The notes under the pieces are model-generated. The model was not told where the DNA came from. It searched no databases and worked only from the letters and a program-made list of their open reading frames with translations. A program made the translations under genes and the position numbers. Of a stretch of DNA of 64,000 nt, positions 10,655 through 23,165 are shown piece after piece. The DNA comes from Megalonaias nervosa. Its lineage: Eukaryota; Mollusca; Bivalvia; Unionida; Unionidae. Each line of letters opens with the position of its first letter. Positions within the stretch are counted from its first letter, which is position 1. The DNA lies in the NCBI GenBank assembly GCA_016617855.1, contig JAECUM010003656.1, positions 1 through 64,000 of the forward strand. The letters run 5' to 3'.

Positions 10655-11105
10655 ATCTTGTACAGAAATGGAAGTGTCACATTCTGTCCATACACAAATG
10701 CAGATGTCATATTCTGTCCATACACAAATGCAGGTGTCACGTTCTGTCCATACAAAATGCAAATATCACATTATGTCCATATAGAAATGCAAGTATCACA
10801 TTTTGTCCATACAGAAATGCAAGTGTCACATTTTGTCCATACAGAAATGCAAGTGTCACATTTTGTCCATACAGAAATGCAAGTATCACATTTTGTCCAG
10901 ACAGAAATGCAAGTGTCATTTTTTATCCATACAGAAATATAATTGTCACATTCTGTCCATACAGAAATGCAGGTGTCACATTCTGTCCATACAAAATGCA
11001 AATATCACATTATGTCCATACAGAAATGCAAGTATCACATTCTGTCCATACAGAAATGCAAGTGTCACATTTTGTCCATACAGAAATGTTAGTGTCACAT
11101 TCTTT
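10655..11105. repeat. 30-bp tandem repeat, ~15 copies
   Basis: Units TTTTGTCCATACAGAAATGC plus AAGTGTCACA, with some copies carrying ACAAAATGC. Open frames on both strands (for example 10803-11132 plus) are translations of the repeat. Confidence 0.95.
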
Positions 11106-11164
11106 TGGTACAACAGCTGCACAGCACATTGAATTGCTGGATGACTGCTAGCTGTTGCATTATA

Positions 11165-11410
11165 GTATTGTGTACAGTACTTATATCACTGTACCAAGTT
11201 GTGTTTGTCATGACAGTGTGTTTCATGTCACAGTGTAGTGTACAGTACTTATGTTGCAGTGTGATGTACAGTATTTGCATCACAGTGTGGTGCACAGTAC
11301 TTATATCACATTGTTGTGTTCAGTACTTATCTCACAGTGTTGTATACAGTACTTATGTCACAGTGTCATGTACAGTACTTTTGTCATTTTGGTATATAGT
11401 ACTTATCATA
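11165..11410. repeat. ~33-bp tandem repeat, ~7 copies
   Basis: Degenerate units built on GTGTACAGTACTTATGTCAC plus AGTGT. A further cluster of the same unit lies at about 12865-12955 (GTTCAGTACTTAAGTCACAA), so the family is dispersed locally. Confidence 0.85.
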
Positions 11411-12199
11411 TTTATCATATATATTGGGGCATGATAAAATAATTTTTTTCCTGTCATGGAATTTATGGGAACTTTTTTCACCTAGGTCATATGTCCCAAG
11501 ACTTAAGAAACAAAATGAATTTTTGTTGAATTTGCACCCACACCCACTGAATGCTGCAAAAAATTATATAAACAAAATGTGTATTTCATTATAAAATGAA
11601 AGAAATTAACTGTGTATTGTTATCATTTACTCCTCTTTCTTTCATCATAAGCAATTTATTAAAGTTTATTAAAGAGAAAAGTATATCCATGAACTCCGTA
11701 TATGTAGCATTCATACTCTGTTGGGTATCACTTATGTCGGATAACGCACGACATTGTTCATTGCCGTGAATATAGAGAAATGAATCATGTTTGTTTGTGC
11801 TCAGAGGTTTAAATATGTTATCATACTAAAAACTGGTCCAACAGAATCACAAACAAGAGAGAGAGGGAGGGAAATATCAACTGATTGCTTGAAGGTACCT
11901 GCCATTCATGTATGACACGGTATAAGGGCAGAATAACCAAGATTGTATTATATCCAGCTTAACTTTATGACTGCATATCGCAAAAAGAATCATTATTTGA
12001 AAGTACTTTCAGTGCCTGTTTGTATCAATTACGATTACAGATGGCAAACTAATAGAAGCCTTGGGTGGTGAATCAACACATCTGGCACCAAGCAATAAAC
12101 TCATTGTTTGAACTTAATCAACAGGATATCAAATACATTGTTTATTTTATTGCAAAGCAAGCTGACCTTGGAAGCCAAGTTCAGATTCTTTTAAGTGTG

Positions 12200-12200
<1 letters not shown>
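11411..12200. other. Intronic sequence, nothing recognised
   Basis: Moderately A/T-rich, without convincing coding or repeat structure. The last ~130 bp contain a short open frame that runs into the (AT)n at 12201; it was not recognised as any family. Confidence 0.5.

Positions 12201-12255
<55 letters not shown>
12201..12255. repeat. (AT)n microsatellite
   Basis: About 54 bp of AT dinucleotides immediately 5' of the Tigger-like fragment. Poly-Tyr/Ile open frames here are artefacts. Confidence 0.97.
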
Positions 12256-12257
<2 letters not shown>

Positions 12258-12656
12258 TTCATGTATGGACATCAATGACCCAGCATCTCCCAGAAGATAT
12301 GGAGGAGAAAATAAAATCACTTGATGAATTTGTGAAGGACAGATGAGAACAAGATGGCTTTGCCAACAATACATTCATTAACATGGAGGAAGTTCAAGTG
12401 TACTTTGATCTCATTCCTGGCTGGACTGTTGATAAGAAAGGGGTTAAAAGTGTGAGAATTAGCATGACTGGTGCAGATAAAAAATCTAACTTTAGTCCTT
12501 GCAGTTTTTGCAGAAGGAGGTATGTTGCCTCCATTTATAATATTTCATGGCCAGAGGCACCTGAAACATATTCATACACTGAAAGGAGAGATCATGCATG
12601 TGCTTGAGAAGGGTTGAGTTGATGAGATAATGCTGAAATGGATTAAAGAGTTTTAA
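12256..12656 (+). pseudogene. Tigger/pogo-type (Tc1-mariner superfamily) transposase fragment
   Basis: Shifting between frames gives successive pieces of a pogo/jerky-type DDE transposase: TQHLPEDMEEKIKSLDEF (the spacer after the DNA-binding domain), then FINMEEVQVYFDL followed by TVDKKGVKSVRI (the first catalytic block, usually N-M-D-E-T-P), then LPPFIIFHG-like and KGEIMHVLEKGWVDE-like reading in another frame. In the first block the catalytic Asp position reads Glu (NMEEVQ). The fragment lacks both ends and is frameshifted, so it is an old dead copy in TRAPPC9 intron 8101-20031. Confidence 0.75.
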
Positions 12657-13788
12657 CTCAAATACAGTTTAATATTTTTAAAAAATAAAATTTTAGTGCA
12701 TTTTTGGACATGTAATTTTCAAATAATTTAAAAGGTGTCCTGCAATGACTCAAAAAAAACCCGGATTTGTCCCAGAACATAACAGTGCATACAATTACTT
12801 CAAAAATTAATTTATGGTGTCCCAACAAGTGTAGTGTCTCAATATACACAGTAAATATGGTGTGTCAAAGTGCTGTGTTCAGTGTTTATGTAACAGTATG
12901 GTGTTCAGTACTTAAGTCACAATGTGATGTACAGTACTTGCATTCCAGTATTGTATAGAATTTTTTAATCAAATGATGGCACACTCAGGAGAGTGCGGGA
13001 ATTGTTTTGTGACATTTTCAACATCTAATACAGAAAAGGTCCTATGCTTAGGGCAAGATATATATTAACAAATTTAAATGAACATATTGTATTAATTTTA
13101 TTAGTTAAATGTTTACTGAACAAAGTTAAAGCTTGTTCTGAAAATCACTCTACACTGTATATTAAATCTTTATTTTCTACTGGTACCTAAAAAGCAACTC
13201 TTGGTAGCCTTTGTGTTCTGAGCATTTATTTTTGTACACATTTTCAGCATTTGTACTAAATAGGAACTTGGAACTGTGTTAAGGAAAATTTGAAATCATA
13301 GTATAATGTTCATCTGATATATGTGAACCTCCAAATGTTAAAGTGATGGAAATACCATCATACACATGTTATGTGTATCTTTATTGTGTGTTTAACTTTT
13401 GTCCATGATTGAAGATTTTAAGAGTCATTTTTGTAAACAACATATTACATTGCTAACTTTTGTCCATAAGTGTACACATATCCATGGAGACACAGTCCTG
13501 ATAATGTCACACTGTTCAGTTATGGAGATGTACCTCTGCAAAGGGGAAGACCTGTCTCAGTTTAGTAATACCTTCATGGGTACTGACATTATCAGGTAAT
13601 GTTCAAGTCCAACACATTTCAGATCTAACTCATTATCAAGGAAGGACAACTGCTTCATTCAGAGTTGTAACTCCAGGAACCTTCCTTTGGGTTTGTGCTT
13701 TTTGGGGCTGTCCAGTACTTTTTTCTTTTTAACTTTTCTTAGAAACACTGGCCATACATTCCCTTTTAATTATCTGGACATACAGATT
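12657..13788. other. Intronic sequence with a possible dispersed repeat
   Basis: No gene found. The stretch near 13402 (CCATGATTGAAGATTTTAAG, then AGTCATTTTTGTAAAC) resembles 62742-62790 downstream of the gene, which suggests an uncharacterised dispersed repeat. About 12865-12955 holds degenerate copies of the 33-bp unit seen at 11165. Confidence 0.5.
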
Positions 13789-13890
13789 CCTTCTACAGAC
13801 AGTGACCACTCCCCATTCATGAAGCACAACCTTAACCCAGATATGACCACTCCCCATTCATGAAGCACAACCTTAACCCAGATATGACCA
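13789..13890. repeat. ~40-bp tandem repeat, ~2.4 copies
   Basis: Near-identical copies of GACCACTCCCCATTCATGAA plus GCACAACCTTAACCCAGATAT. Confidence 0.9.
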
Positions 13891-14190
13891 CTTTCACTAG
13901 ATTCACCTGGGAAACTTTTGATGTGAGAAAAACCAAGTGTGGAATCCCATGGATCTTCCACCCAGTTGTATAAAAAAAAACTTAGCTCATATTGTGCTAA
14001 ACTATTAAGAGAAGTTCATCCTTTTAGTAAAGTAGTCCTACTGGGTGATATAGGCAGAGGTAGAATGGTCAGTTTGCTCCCCCTCTTATTTGTTCTTCTA
14101 ATGTAATGTACACGGGCATCCTTTTGTAATTTTATTTTGAGGCTGTCTGCGAGGGACATTTGTCTCTTTAGTGGCTTATTTATGTAGTTC

Positions 14191-14432
14191 AGGGCCCCAG
14201 GTGGCTGAGCGATCTAAAGCGCTCACCTTTAACGATCACTGCTATCTCACCTCTGTCTGTGTGGGTTCAAGTCTTGGGCTCGGCCTATTTAGGTATGTAA
14301 GAAAGATGTCAGTAATTTTTCATGGTTCTTACATGGGATTTTCCGGGTTCTTCTTCCACCAGTTATATTGGCCATCATGTATTGCCTCTCATGCACTGAA
14401 AAATGGCATTCAACCCAAAAACAACATCAACA
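14191..14432 (+). mobile_element. tRNA-derived SINE (family 1)
   Basis: An A-box-like GGCTGAGCGATCTAAAGCGC and a B-box-like GGGTTCAAGTC lie about 45 bp apart, as in tRNA-derived RNA polymerase III promoters. They are followed by a body with TTCTTCCACCAG and CATGCACTGAAAAATGGCAT, and by CAACCC plus an A/C-rich tail. It matches the element at 22920-23165 along its whole length. The internal tRNA region is too diverged to be a tRNA gene. Confidence 0.85.
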
Positions 14433-15224
14433 TTTACTTATTTCCATCACCTGGCCATTGAAGATGAGATTAGAAGGGTTTGGCTGCAATCTTATCTTGA
14501 CATGTGATATCTTTCACAAAGGTGGAAGTGGAGAGCACAGTATTTTTCTAGCATTTGAGTTTAGAACATTATAGGCACAGTTTTGTTTACAATTTGATTA
14601 GAATTTTCCATTGGAGTGATTCACATATAGGTCTAGTGAAAATGTGTATAAATAGGGATTTAATAAAAAAATTAATTCCTGTTTTAGGTCAGTCTGAGGG
14701 AATATATTTTTGATGAGAATTTACAGATGTGTTCAAATATAATTTGAGAGGAATTATTTATTTTAGATATTCTATGGAATTACTAAAGTGCTCATTCACT
14801 GTTGGATTAATACAGCTCATTCAATTTTGGACTAATACACAGCTTTGGAAATGCATTCTGGATTGCATCATTGTTATATCAGGACATTCAAGACTTTTGG
14901 AATTAATTTGGAATATTCTATATTTTTGGACCTGTTGTAGGACATTTATGATTTGGGGGGATTTTTGTTCACAGTCTTGCAAGTGTCTTGAATTTTCACT
15001 TCTTATTGTAGAGAAATAAATTGCTTGTTGATTTTACTTAAATTGTTGCCTTACTTTCATTCTGTTATAATTTGAGGCCTAGAGTCTTAATGCATCCAAC
15101 CAGCATAACAATATTTTTTCAAAATCATAAGATGTGTTATATGACATGATAGCCCTAGTTACTCTCCTTCTCAGCCTTGGATTCCTTGACAAAAAGCTCA
15201 TACCAACACAGCATTTTATCCATT
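14433..15224. other. Intronic sequence, nothing firm
   Basis: Short open frames occur but no family was recognised. The segment at about 14733-14800 (TTTGAGAGGAATTATTTATTT) is similar to 63110-63175, again hinting at a dispersed repeat. Confidence 0.45.
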
Positions 15225-15392
15225 TAGGTATGAAGTTCAAAACACAGGCAAACAGAGTATGTCTCTCTCAGTTCAAAATACAGGCAAACAGAGCATGTCT
15301 CTCTCAGTTCAAAACATAGGCAAACAAAGCATGTCTCTCTCAGTTCAAAACACAGGCAAACAGAGTATGTCTCTCTCAGTTCAGTGGAGGGT
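15225..15392. repeat. 36-bp tandem repeat, ~4.5 copies
   Basis: Units GTTCAAAACACAGGCAAACA plus GAGTATGTCTCTCTCA. Confidence 0.93.
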
Positions 15393-16426
15393 TTAATTCT
15401 TACACAAGACAGCCTCTCATCCAAAGAATTTCTTCTACTAGGTTGGTTCAATGCGACAGCAGACCTCATTGTCCTAGGCTGCAGTTTTATGAGACCATTA
15501 TAGAACATTCTGTTGTCCCAGTGGATCCTGCGGCTTTGCCCCTTGGGCCAGCCTATAACAGTCTCTGTATACCATAGTGACTCTAATAGATACTATGGGG
15601 ACAGTACAGTTTCCAAAGGAGGCATTGAATACCATGCATCACTGTTTGACTGAAAACGTTGGTATATTGAGTTGTTTTGATTTTTCTAACAGTCGTTAGA
15701 TTGCTCATATACTGTTTTAATTATTGGAATACTATAATGGATATATATGGATCTGTAAGCCTCAGTAAAGTATGAATTTCTACTTTTGTGGAAAAAAGGG
15801 GTGTTGTTTATTAGAAGGGGGTTTATTAGAATAACTATGGTATATGAGATTACATCTCATCAGATGTTATGATCTCAGTTTTGATTTCACATGCCTAAAG
15901 ACATTGGCTCCGTGTCCTAAGCGGAATATATCATGGGTGCTAACTTGGCTGAAAAAGACACCATTTGAACCACTTTTTAGGGGTTCATTGATTCATGTCT
16001 CATATAAGACCTGCTTCGTACACATATGATTGACAGTAAGCAGAATCAATGAAATAATTGCTTTATCAGTTGACCCAAACTACATTAGTTCTGATAGGAT
16101 GGGTCAGTGTCACTCATGACAGACTCTGCTTTCATTGCCAAGAACCTGCTCACTGCTCCTAGGAAATCATTCTTTTGTGCTGAAACCCCAGTCTGTTCTG
16201 GATACTTCATCTCAAGGTTGTCTACAGGACCCGCTGAGAGCTCTGAAGTGGTACCAGAAAAGATCAAATGAACTTTGTATGTATCTCTGCTCATGAAATC
16301 TGGGCATTCACAACAAGCAGTGCATTCAAGTAAAAATGTTTCCTAGCTGACATTATACAAACTGTGGGATGGAGGCTAGAGTCAACTTTTCTCCAGCTTC
16401 TGCCTTAGATGTCATGCATTTCAAAA
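15393..16426. other. Intronic single-copy sequence
   Basis: No exon with matching phase, no RNA gene and no repeat were recognised over this kilobase. Confidence 0.5.
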
Positions 16427-16918
16427 GTCTTGATTAGACCTGGTAATTAGGCCTATTCCTGTGCAAACGTCTTGATTAGACCTGGTAATTAGGCCTATCC
16501 CTGTGCAAAAGTCTTGATTAGACCTGGTAATTAGGCCTATCCCTGTGCAAAAGTCTTGATTAGACCTGGTAATTAGGCCTATTCCTGTGCAAAGGTCTTG
16601 ATTAGACCTGGTAATTAGGCCTATTCCTGTGCAAACGTCTTGATTAGACCTGGTAATTAGGCCTATTCCTGTGCAAACGTCTTGATTAGACCTGGTAATT
16701 AGGCCTATTCCTGTGCAAAGGTCTTGATTAGACCTGGTAATTAGGCCTATTCCTGTGCAAAGGTCTTGATTAGACCTGGTAATTAGGCCTATTCCTGTGC
16801 AAAGGTCTTGATTAGACCTGGTAATTAGGCCTATTCCTGTGCAAAGGTCTTGATTAGACCTGGTAATTAGGCCTATTCCTGTGCAAAAGTCTTGATTAGA
16901 CCTGGTAGGGCCTATTCC
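16427..16918. repeat. 42-bp tandem repeat, ~12 copies
   Basis: Highly regular units GTCTTGATTAGACCTGGTAA plus TTAGGCCTATTCCTGTGCAAA. Copies differ mainly at two positions (CCC/TTC and AAAA/AACG/AAGG), so the array is young. Confidence 0.96.
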
Positions 16919-18185
16919 TATGGCTTGCAGGTCACTCGGTACCTTCCTAACGACTTGGTTTTATTACTGGCACTGGATTCTTTGGGGAAAATTTTCCCAT
17001 TTTAGAAGCACACCCTGGCATATGAAATCAACTCTCCATCTGGGTTTTCTGCTGAGAAGCTGCCTTACATACCTATGGGGACTGGTGATGGTCTCTGTGG
17101 GATAAGGGGATATAACTGTTACCTATTCTCCCAAGGTATTGTGCTCAGTTAATTTGAAGAAGAAATACATTTTTTTTTTGTAAATACACACCCAGCCATA
17201 CAACAGTTACATCTACATAGAGAGCACACACTTGGTTCTAGTAGTAACTGAAGTATTCAGGATTTGGTGCTAATCACTCTATTAAAGGGAGATCACCATA
17301 ACTGACACTTTGTGGGCAGGTAAGTATTGGCCTTTTAACTGAAAAGTTTTAGCTGGGATTTGGATTGGATTTGTGAAATAATGGTAGCTATCATTAGGCA
17401 GTATAATCAGGTAAGTATTATTGAAGAAACATTGTACTAAGAAAAATTGGTTTCCTTTTATCAGTCTCTGATATTGTTTTCCATTTTTGTCAATCATGAT
17501 TCAAATCTGATTATATCTTCAGTCTGTTCAGTCGACTTGCACTGCAGTGTAAAATGTCACCAGTTTTTATCATTTTGATTTTGTTTTTTGTTTTTGAGGT
17601 TATTTGAAAATGTGTTTTGGGGAGGAGTACTTTAAACTTCATGAATTCTAGGCCTCAAAGCATTGTCACCCATCATTATCCTTGGTTTTTTTTTTCAAGA
17701 AAAGCTAATTTAATATAAAACAAAACAGCTGTATTTTACTCTTCCAAATCAAATATCAGAGTTGGGAATGTGTACAAAACAACCTTTCACCCTAAATGTT
17801 TGACTGGACATTTAAAACCTGTCTTTTAAGTGTCCTGTCAATAGTAAAGTGTAATTTTTCCAAGCACAGAGATGTGATCACATTTTTTTTTAATAGATAG
17901 TGATGCTGGCATGCTAAATAGAAAGTGGGACCATTACTGCAGTCCTTCTCTAAGTCCTGGATATCTGAAAGTAATTATGTGATCAGCATACCTAACTGTG
18001 TAGTGACAGTTGAGATGATTTTATTTTGCTTCAAAATTATTTACTGTTTTTAGATTTTAAATATACATGTAAATATGTTACAGATTGTTGCATTATTGCT
18101 TTATTTGCCCTTGTTACTTTCTAAATGTTTTTGTTGATAAAACCAAAAACCGCTTGAAGTTGCAACTTATGTAAATCACCTTTTT
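16919..18185. other. Intronic sequence, nothing recognised
   Basis: About 1.27 kb with no coding or structural signal that could be supported. Confidence 0.5.
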
Positions 18186-19850
18186 GATCTGTCACATGTC
18201 TACCATATGATCTGTTACATGTATACAGTATGATCTGTCACATGTATACACTGTATAAGTATGATGTCACTTGTATACAGTATCATCAGGATGATCTGTC
18301 ACATGTTTACAGTATCATCAGTATGATCTGCCATGTGTATACAGTATCATCAGTATGATCTGCCATGTGTATACAGTATCATCAGTATGATCTGCCATGT
18401 GTATACAGTATCATCAGTATGATCTGCCATGTGTATACAGTATCATCAGTATGATCTGCCATGTGCATACAGTATCATCAGTATGATCTATCATGTGCAT
18501 ACAGTATCATCAGTATGATCTATCATGTGCATACAGTATCATCAGTATGATCTATCATGTGCATACAGTATCATCAGTATGATCTATCATGTGTATACAG
18601 TATCATCAGTATGATCTATCATGTGTATACAGTATCATCAGTATGATCTGCCATGTGCATACAGTATCATCAGTATGATCTATCATGTGCATACAGTATC
18701 ATCAGTATGATCTGCCATGTGCATACAGTATCATCAGTATGATCTGCCATGTGCATACAGTATCATCAGTATGATCTATCATGTGCATACAGTATCATCA
18801 GTATGATCTGCCATGTGCATACAGTATCATCAGTATGATCTGCCATGTGCATACAGTATCATCAGTATGATCTATCATGTGCATACAGTATCATCAGTAT
18901 GATCTATCATGTGCATACAGTATCATCAGTATGATCTATCATGTGCATACAGTATCATCAGTATGATCTATCATGTGTATACAGTATCATCAGTATGATC
19001 TATCATGTGTATACAGTATCATCAGTATGATCTGCCATGTGCATACAGTATCATCAGTATGATCTATCATGTGCATACAGTATCATCAGTATGATCTGCC
19101 ATGTGCATACAGTATCATCAGTATGATCTGCCATGTGCATACAGTATCATCAGTATGATCTATCATGTGCATACAGTATCATCAGTATGATCTGCCATGT
19201 GCATACAGTATCATCAGTATGATCTGCCATGTGCATACAGTATCATCAGTATGATCTATCATGTGTATACAGTATCATCAGTATGATCTATCATGTGTAT
19301 ACAGTATCATCAGTATGATCTGCCATGTGTATACAGTATCATCAGTATGATCTGCCATGTGCATACAGTATCATCAGTATGATCTATCATGTGTATACAG
19401 TATCATCAGTATGATCTGCCATGTGTATACAGTATCATCAGTATGATCTGCCATGTGTATACAGTATCATCAGTATGATCTATCATGTGTATACAGTATC
19501 ATCAGTATGATCTATCATGTGTATACAGTATCATCAGTATGATCTGCCATGTGTATACAGTATCATCAGTATGATCTGCCATGTGTATACAGTATCATCA
19601 GCATGATCTGCCATGTGTATACAGTATCATCAGTATGATCTGCCATGTGTATACAGTATCATCAGTATGATCTATCAGTTGTATACAGTACCATCAGTAT
19701 GATCTGTCCCTTGTATACAGTACCATCATTATGATCTGTTGCATTTATACAGTATCATTAGTATGATCTGTCATATGTATACATCATCATTGGTATGATC
19801 TGTCTCATTTATACAGTATGGTCAGTCATGTGTGTACAGTATTATTTTTG
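18186..19850. repeat. 32-bp minisatellite, ~50 copies, with 12-mer higher-order repeats
   Basis: Units ATACAGTATCATCAGTATGA plus TCTGCCATGTGT. Two binary positions (GCC/ATC and TGTGT/TGTGC) alternate in blocks. The paired TATC/TGTGT units near 18577-18615 recur near 18961-19000, 384 bp later (12 units). The ends (18186-18290 and 19690-19850) are degenerate, and the centre is homogenised. Intronic in TRAPPC9 intron 8101-20031. Confidence 0.95.
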
Positions 19851-20031
19851 GTATGTATGCAATCCTACTGCTTCCTGAAATAGATTAAATGTGGTGTTAT
19901 ATGATTCTTGTCCATGCAATTCATACAGTATTATCTGATAGAGAAAGTTACCAAGCCCTGACAAATAAACAAGATAAATGAAATCTTGATAATTAATGCA
20001 AATCAAGTCCTGTCTTCCTTGACTGTATTAG

Positions 20032-20125
20032 CAATCTCTGAATGTCCATGGCAAAGCTTTGATAGATCACCTGGTGTGGACACAAGAGCAGATTAACAGG
20101 ATGGGGGCCTCACCTCTTATTTGGG
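20032..20125 (+). CDS. TRAPPC9: TRAPPC9 exon
   Basis: Acceptor GACTGTATTAG, start in phase 0, 31 codons plus 1 nt, donor GTAAGG at 20126. It reads QSLNVHGKALIDHLVWTQ and then EQINRMGASPLIW. This matches the GxAxLxxLxWT...xMxxSPLxW block of the TRAPPC9/Trs120 C-terminal domain, and the split Asp codon (G+AT) completes the usual W-(D/E)-V. The reading of this block is what confirmed that exons 7956-8100 and 21833-21937 belong to one gene, because its phases fit both. Confidence 0.88.
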
Positions 20126-20397
20126 GTAAGGATTAAAGTAATCATTTATGAGAAGGTAAAGATAATTTAATTCCAATGTACTTTTTCTTTGTTGTCAAAT
20201 TAAATTATTTTTATTTAGTTACTTGAATGCCTTTCTTGGATATTGAGTTAGTTGCATTTAAATATTAGGCTCTTTGATTAATATTGATTGTTGAGTTTTA
20301 TCACTGGCCAGCATCCATTGTAAGAGGTCATGTTTGATTTATCCCAGCAGGCAAAATCTGGCCCCAAATTCTTAGCCTAACCCATTAACATAAGTCA

Positions 20398-20722
20398 TGT
20401 ACCTTTGAATGAGATGTGATACACTGAGAATATCAGTGCACCTCGAATGAGATGTGATACTTGGGGAATATCAATGACATGTGATACTTGGAGAATATCA
20501 TTGACATGTGATGAGAATATCAATAAGATGAGATACTTGGAGAATATCAGTGAGATGTGATACTTGGGGAATATTAGTGACATGTGATACTTGGGGAATA
20601 TCAGTGACATGTGATACTTGGAGAATATTATTGACATGTGATGAGAATATCAATAAGATGAGATACTTGGAGAATATCAGTGAGATGTGATACTTGCAGA
20701 ATATCACTGACATGTGATAATG
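20398..20722. repeat. ~30-bp tandem repeat with internal duplication
   Basis: Units GATGTGATACTTGGGGAATA plus TCAGTGACAT in degenerate form. The block 20490-20570 is copied at about 20615-20700 (both contain GACATGTGATGAGAATATCA then ATAAGATGAGATACTTGGAG). Confidence 0.88.
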
Positions 20723-20759
20723 ACAGAAGAATATATATGTAGTCATAAATTTAACATAC

Positions 20760-21230
20760 TAATAGAAATATGAAAGATAGGAAAATATTCAGAGTTCAAG
20801 TATTATTTTGATGCTAATATTACTCTAAGTAAAGTGACATACAGTCACAAAATTTTTTTTACTTTGAGCTGAACTAGAGCTTAAGGCTAAAAAAGTTTTT
20901 AAAAAATGAAACAAGGCCAGAATATCACCAACATATGTCTTAAAGTTAGTTCTAAACTTAAGATTGGTCAGTTTTATGGGATACTTAAAATTCAACTAAT
21001 CAGATCATTGGATTCTTAACTTAAATTTAAGTCTAGACTTCAGTTCTGTTGGTGAAACTCAAGAGTAATCCAAGTTTTACAAATATATGCCTTCAAATCA
21101 AGTCAAGGCTTAAAAAGTTTGATGGGCTGAAATTTAATTCTGACTTAAAATTGACCACTGTATTCTGTACTTAAGTTAAAGTCGATTCTTAAGCTCACTT
21201 GGTTCAAATTCATGCTGGATAATGAGAAAT
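20760..21230. other. Intronic sequence with weak fold-back character
   Basis: ATCACCAACATATGTCTTAA (about 20921) and its imperfect reverse complement ending TTCTGTTGGTGA (about 21053) bracket a region rich in CTTAAG/AACTTAA steps. This might be a decayed fold-back MITE. It is not regular enough to call. Confidence 0.35.
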
Positions 21231-21237
21231 GTGTTAC

Positions 21238-21720
21238 TGCTCTTCCATATTAAATTCCTCAGTTATGATTTCTACAACCTTTTTAACAACTGTCAGCTAT
21301 GATTTCTACAACCTTTTTAACAACTGTCAGCTATGATTTCTACACCCTTTTTAACAACTGTCAGTTATGATTTCTACACCCTTTTTAACAACTGTCAGTT
21401 ATGATTTCTACACCCTTTTCAAGAGCTGTCTTTAAGTTATGATTTCTGCACCCTTTTTAACAACTGTCAGTTATGATTTCTACACCCTTTTTAACAACTG
21501 TCAGTTATGATTTCTACACCCTTTTCAAGAGCTGTCTTTAAGTTATGATTTCTACACCCTTTTTAACACATGTCTAAGTTCTGATTTCTACAACCTTTTC
21601 AATAGCTGTCTTTAACTCATGATTTCTGCACCCTTTTCAATAGCTGTATTTATGATTTCTACACCCATTTCAACAACTGTCTTTAAGTTATAATTTATAC
21701 ACTCTTTTGAATAACAGTCT
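21238..21720. repeat. ~33-bp tandem repeat, ~14 copies
   Basis: Units TATGATTTCTACACCCTTTT plus TAACAACTGTCAGT, with a longer variant containing CAAGAGCTGTCTTTAAG that recurs in the same order (21417 and 21522). Confidence 0.93.
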
Positions 21721-21832
21721 TTAATTCTAGAAGCATAGGGACTAGTTTTTGACGGCCATATTGTTGTTTATCCAAGTCCTGCAGGAAGAATTTTCAGGAA
21801 TGTTATTGAGAGAATCCTTATTTCTGTTGCAG

Positions 21833-21937
21833 ATGTCAGGTTGAATGGGCAGCTTTATTCCCCACTTCATATCGGAACCGTAGAGTTTCAAGTTGGTGAG
21901 ATTGTGGCACTCCACGTGGAGATTAATGCCAAACCAA
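21833..21937 (+). CDS. TRAPPC9: TRAPPC9 exon
   Basis: Acceptor TCTGTTGCAG, donor GTGAGT at 21938, 105 nt. With the leftover G of the previous exon it reads D-VRLNGQLYSPLHIGTVEF and then QVGEIVALHVEINAKP. This is a typical strand-rich stretch of the TRAPPC9 Ig-like C-terminal domains. It ends in phase 1 (A), which the next exon completes to AGT (Ser). Confidence 0.88.
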
Positions 21938-22309
21938 GTGAGTTGTGTATGAACTAAATACTAATTAAGACAGATAGGAGGGGGAGTAGTAATGGTGGCG
22001 GTTATTTGAGCATGATCAAAAATATGATTTTTCTTTATTCACAAACTTCTTTTGCGCAGTACCTCATAATCAGTTTATCAGAAAGTATGCATGTCTGAGC
22101 ACTCATTTGCAACAGGTATATAACTGGTTGCACACTGAATGTATAGTTTATACAGGTGGCAATTTATACAGGTGAACTCTTTCAGTGTTTTTAATTTAAT
22201 ATGATGTATTTAATATAAGATTGTTTACAGTCAGCAAACCTGTGATATCTGAAATTGTAAAGAAAAATATTACATAATTTGACATTCTAATTCCTTGTTT
22301 GATTTATCA

Positions 22310-22450
22310 CAGACTAATACATTTTATATGGTATGATTTATTCCAGGTGACATTTTATATGGTATGATTTGTTACTGGTGATATTTCGTATGGTATGGTT
22401 TGTTAGTGGTGATATTTTATATTGTATGATTTGTTCCTGGTGATATTTTG
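22310..22450. repeat. ~31-bp tandem repeat, ~4 copies
   Basis: Degenerate units TTTTATATGGTATGATTTGTT plus CTGGTGATA (quoted in two parts). Intronic. Confidence 0.8.
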
Positions 22451-22724
22451 AACAAAAAGACCATATGTGGCAAGTGTTGTCATAATAAAACACATGTAAA
22501 AGTGGAGATGGAATGAAACAAGAATTATTTCATTTATGATTGTGTATATATTCTACCAGTTCAACAACTCATGTGTCATGAAAGTTAACCTGACGGACAG
22601 ATGGTTTGATTTCAAATCAATGTACATGGATAACATAAAATATGAGATCTAAAAGAATTTACTTAAAACTATACAGACGTTTGTCACATTTCACAGTTAG
22701 AAAGTATCGCAAGTGTCTACCAAG

Positions 22725-22727
<3 letters not shown>

Positions 22728-22798
<71 letters not shown>

Positions 22799-22890
22799 TT
22801 TATATATATGCTTACATATATACATACACACACACATGCACATATATATATATGCAGACACACACACACATATATATATATGGAAATATA
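22728..22890. repeat. (TA)n/(CA)n compound microsatellite
   Basis: About 60 bp of TA repeats, then TTTATA, CATATA and CACACA tracts. The long Tyr-Ile open frames here are translations of it. Confidence 0.96.
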
Positions 22891-22919
22891 TATATAAGCT
22901 TTCATTGGTCTTACTGATG

Positions 22920-23165
22920 GGCGTCAAGTGGTCTAAAGCGCTCACTCTTACGAATCACTGCCATCTCACCTTTGTCTACGTGGGTTCGAGTCTCAGGTTT
23001 GGCTAATGTGGGTATGTGAGAAAGCTTGCCAGTAGCTACTTGTGGGGTCAGTGGTTCTTACTGAGGTTTTCCCGTGTTCTTCCTCCACCATTGATACTGG
23101 CCACCATGTATAGCCTATCTTGTGCTGAAAATTGGCATTAAACCCTATAACAACAACAACAACAA
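22920..23165 (+). mobile_element. tRNA-derived SINE (family 1), complete
   Basis: A-box-like AAGTGGTCTAAAGCGCTCAC and B-box-like GGGTTCGAGTC are followed by the same body as the copy at 14191 (TTCTTCCTCCACCATTGATA, then TGTGCTGAAAATTGGCATTA) and an (AAC)n tail. A 12-bp target-site duplication GTCTTACTGATG flanks it at 22908-22919 and 23166-23177, so both ends are defined. SINEs with this CTTCCTCCACCATT / GGCATTAAACCC 3' half remind me of bivalve SINEs; that is memory, not a search. Confidence 0.92.

Noticed and set aside
22920..23000. A functional tRNA gene
   Set aside because: Only A- and B-box-like sequence within a SINE with target-site duplications; no acceptor stem pairing or proper anticodon arm was found. 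The same applies to 14191 and 48716.
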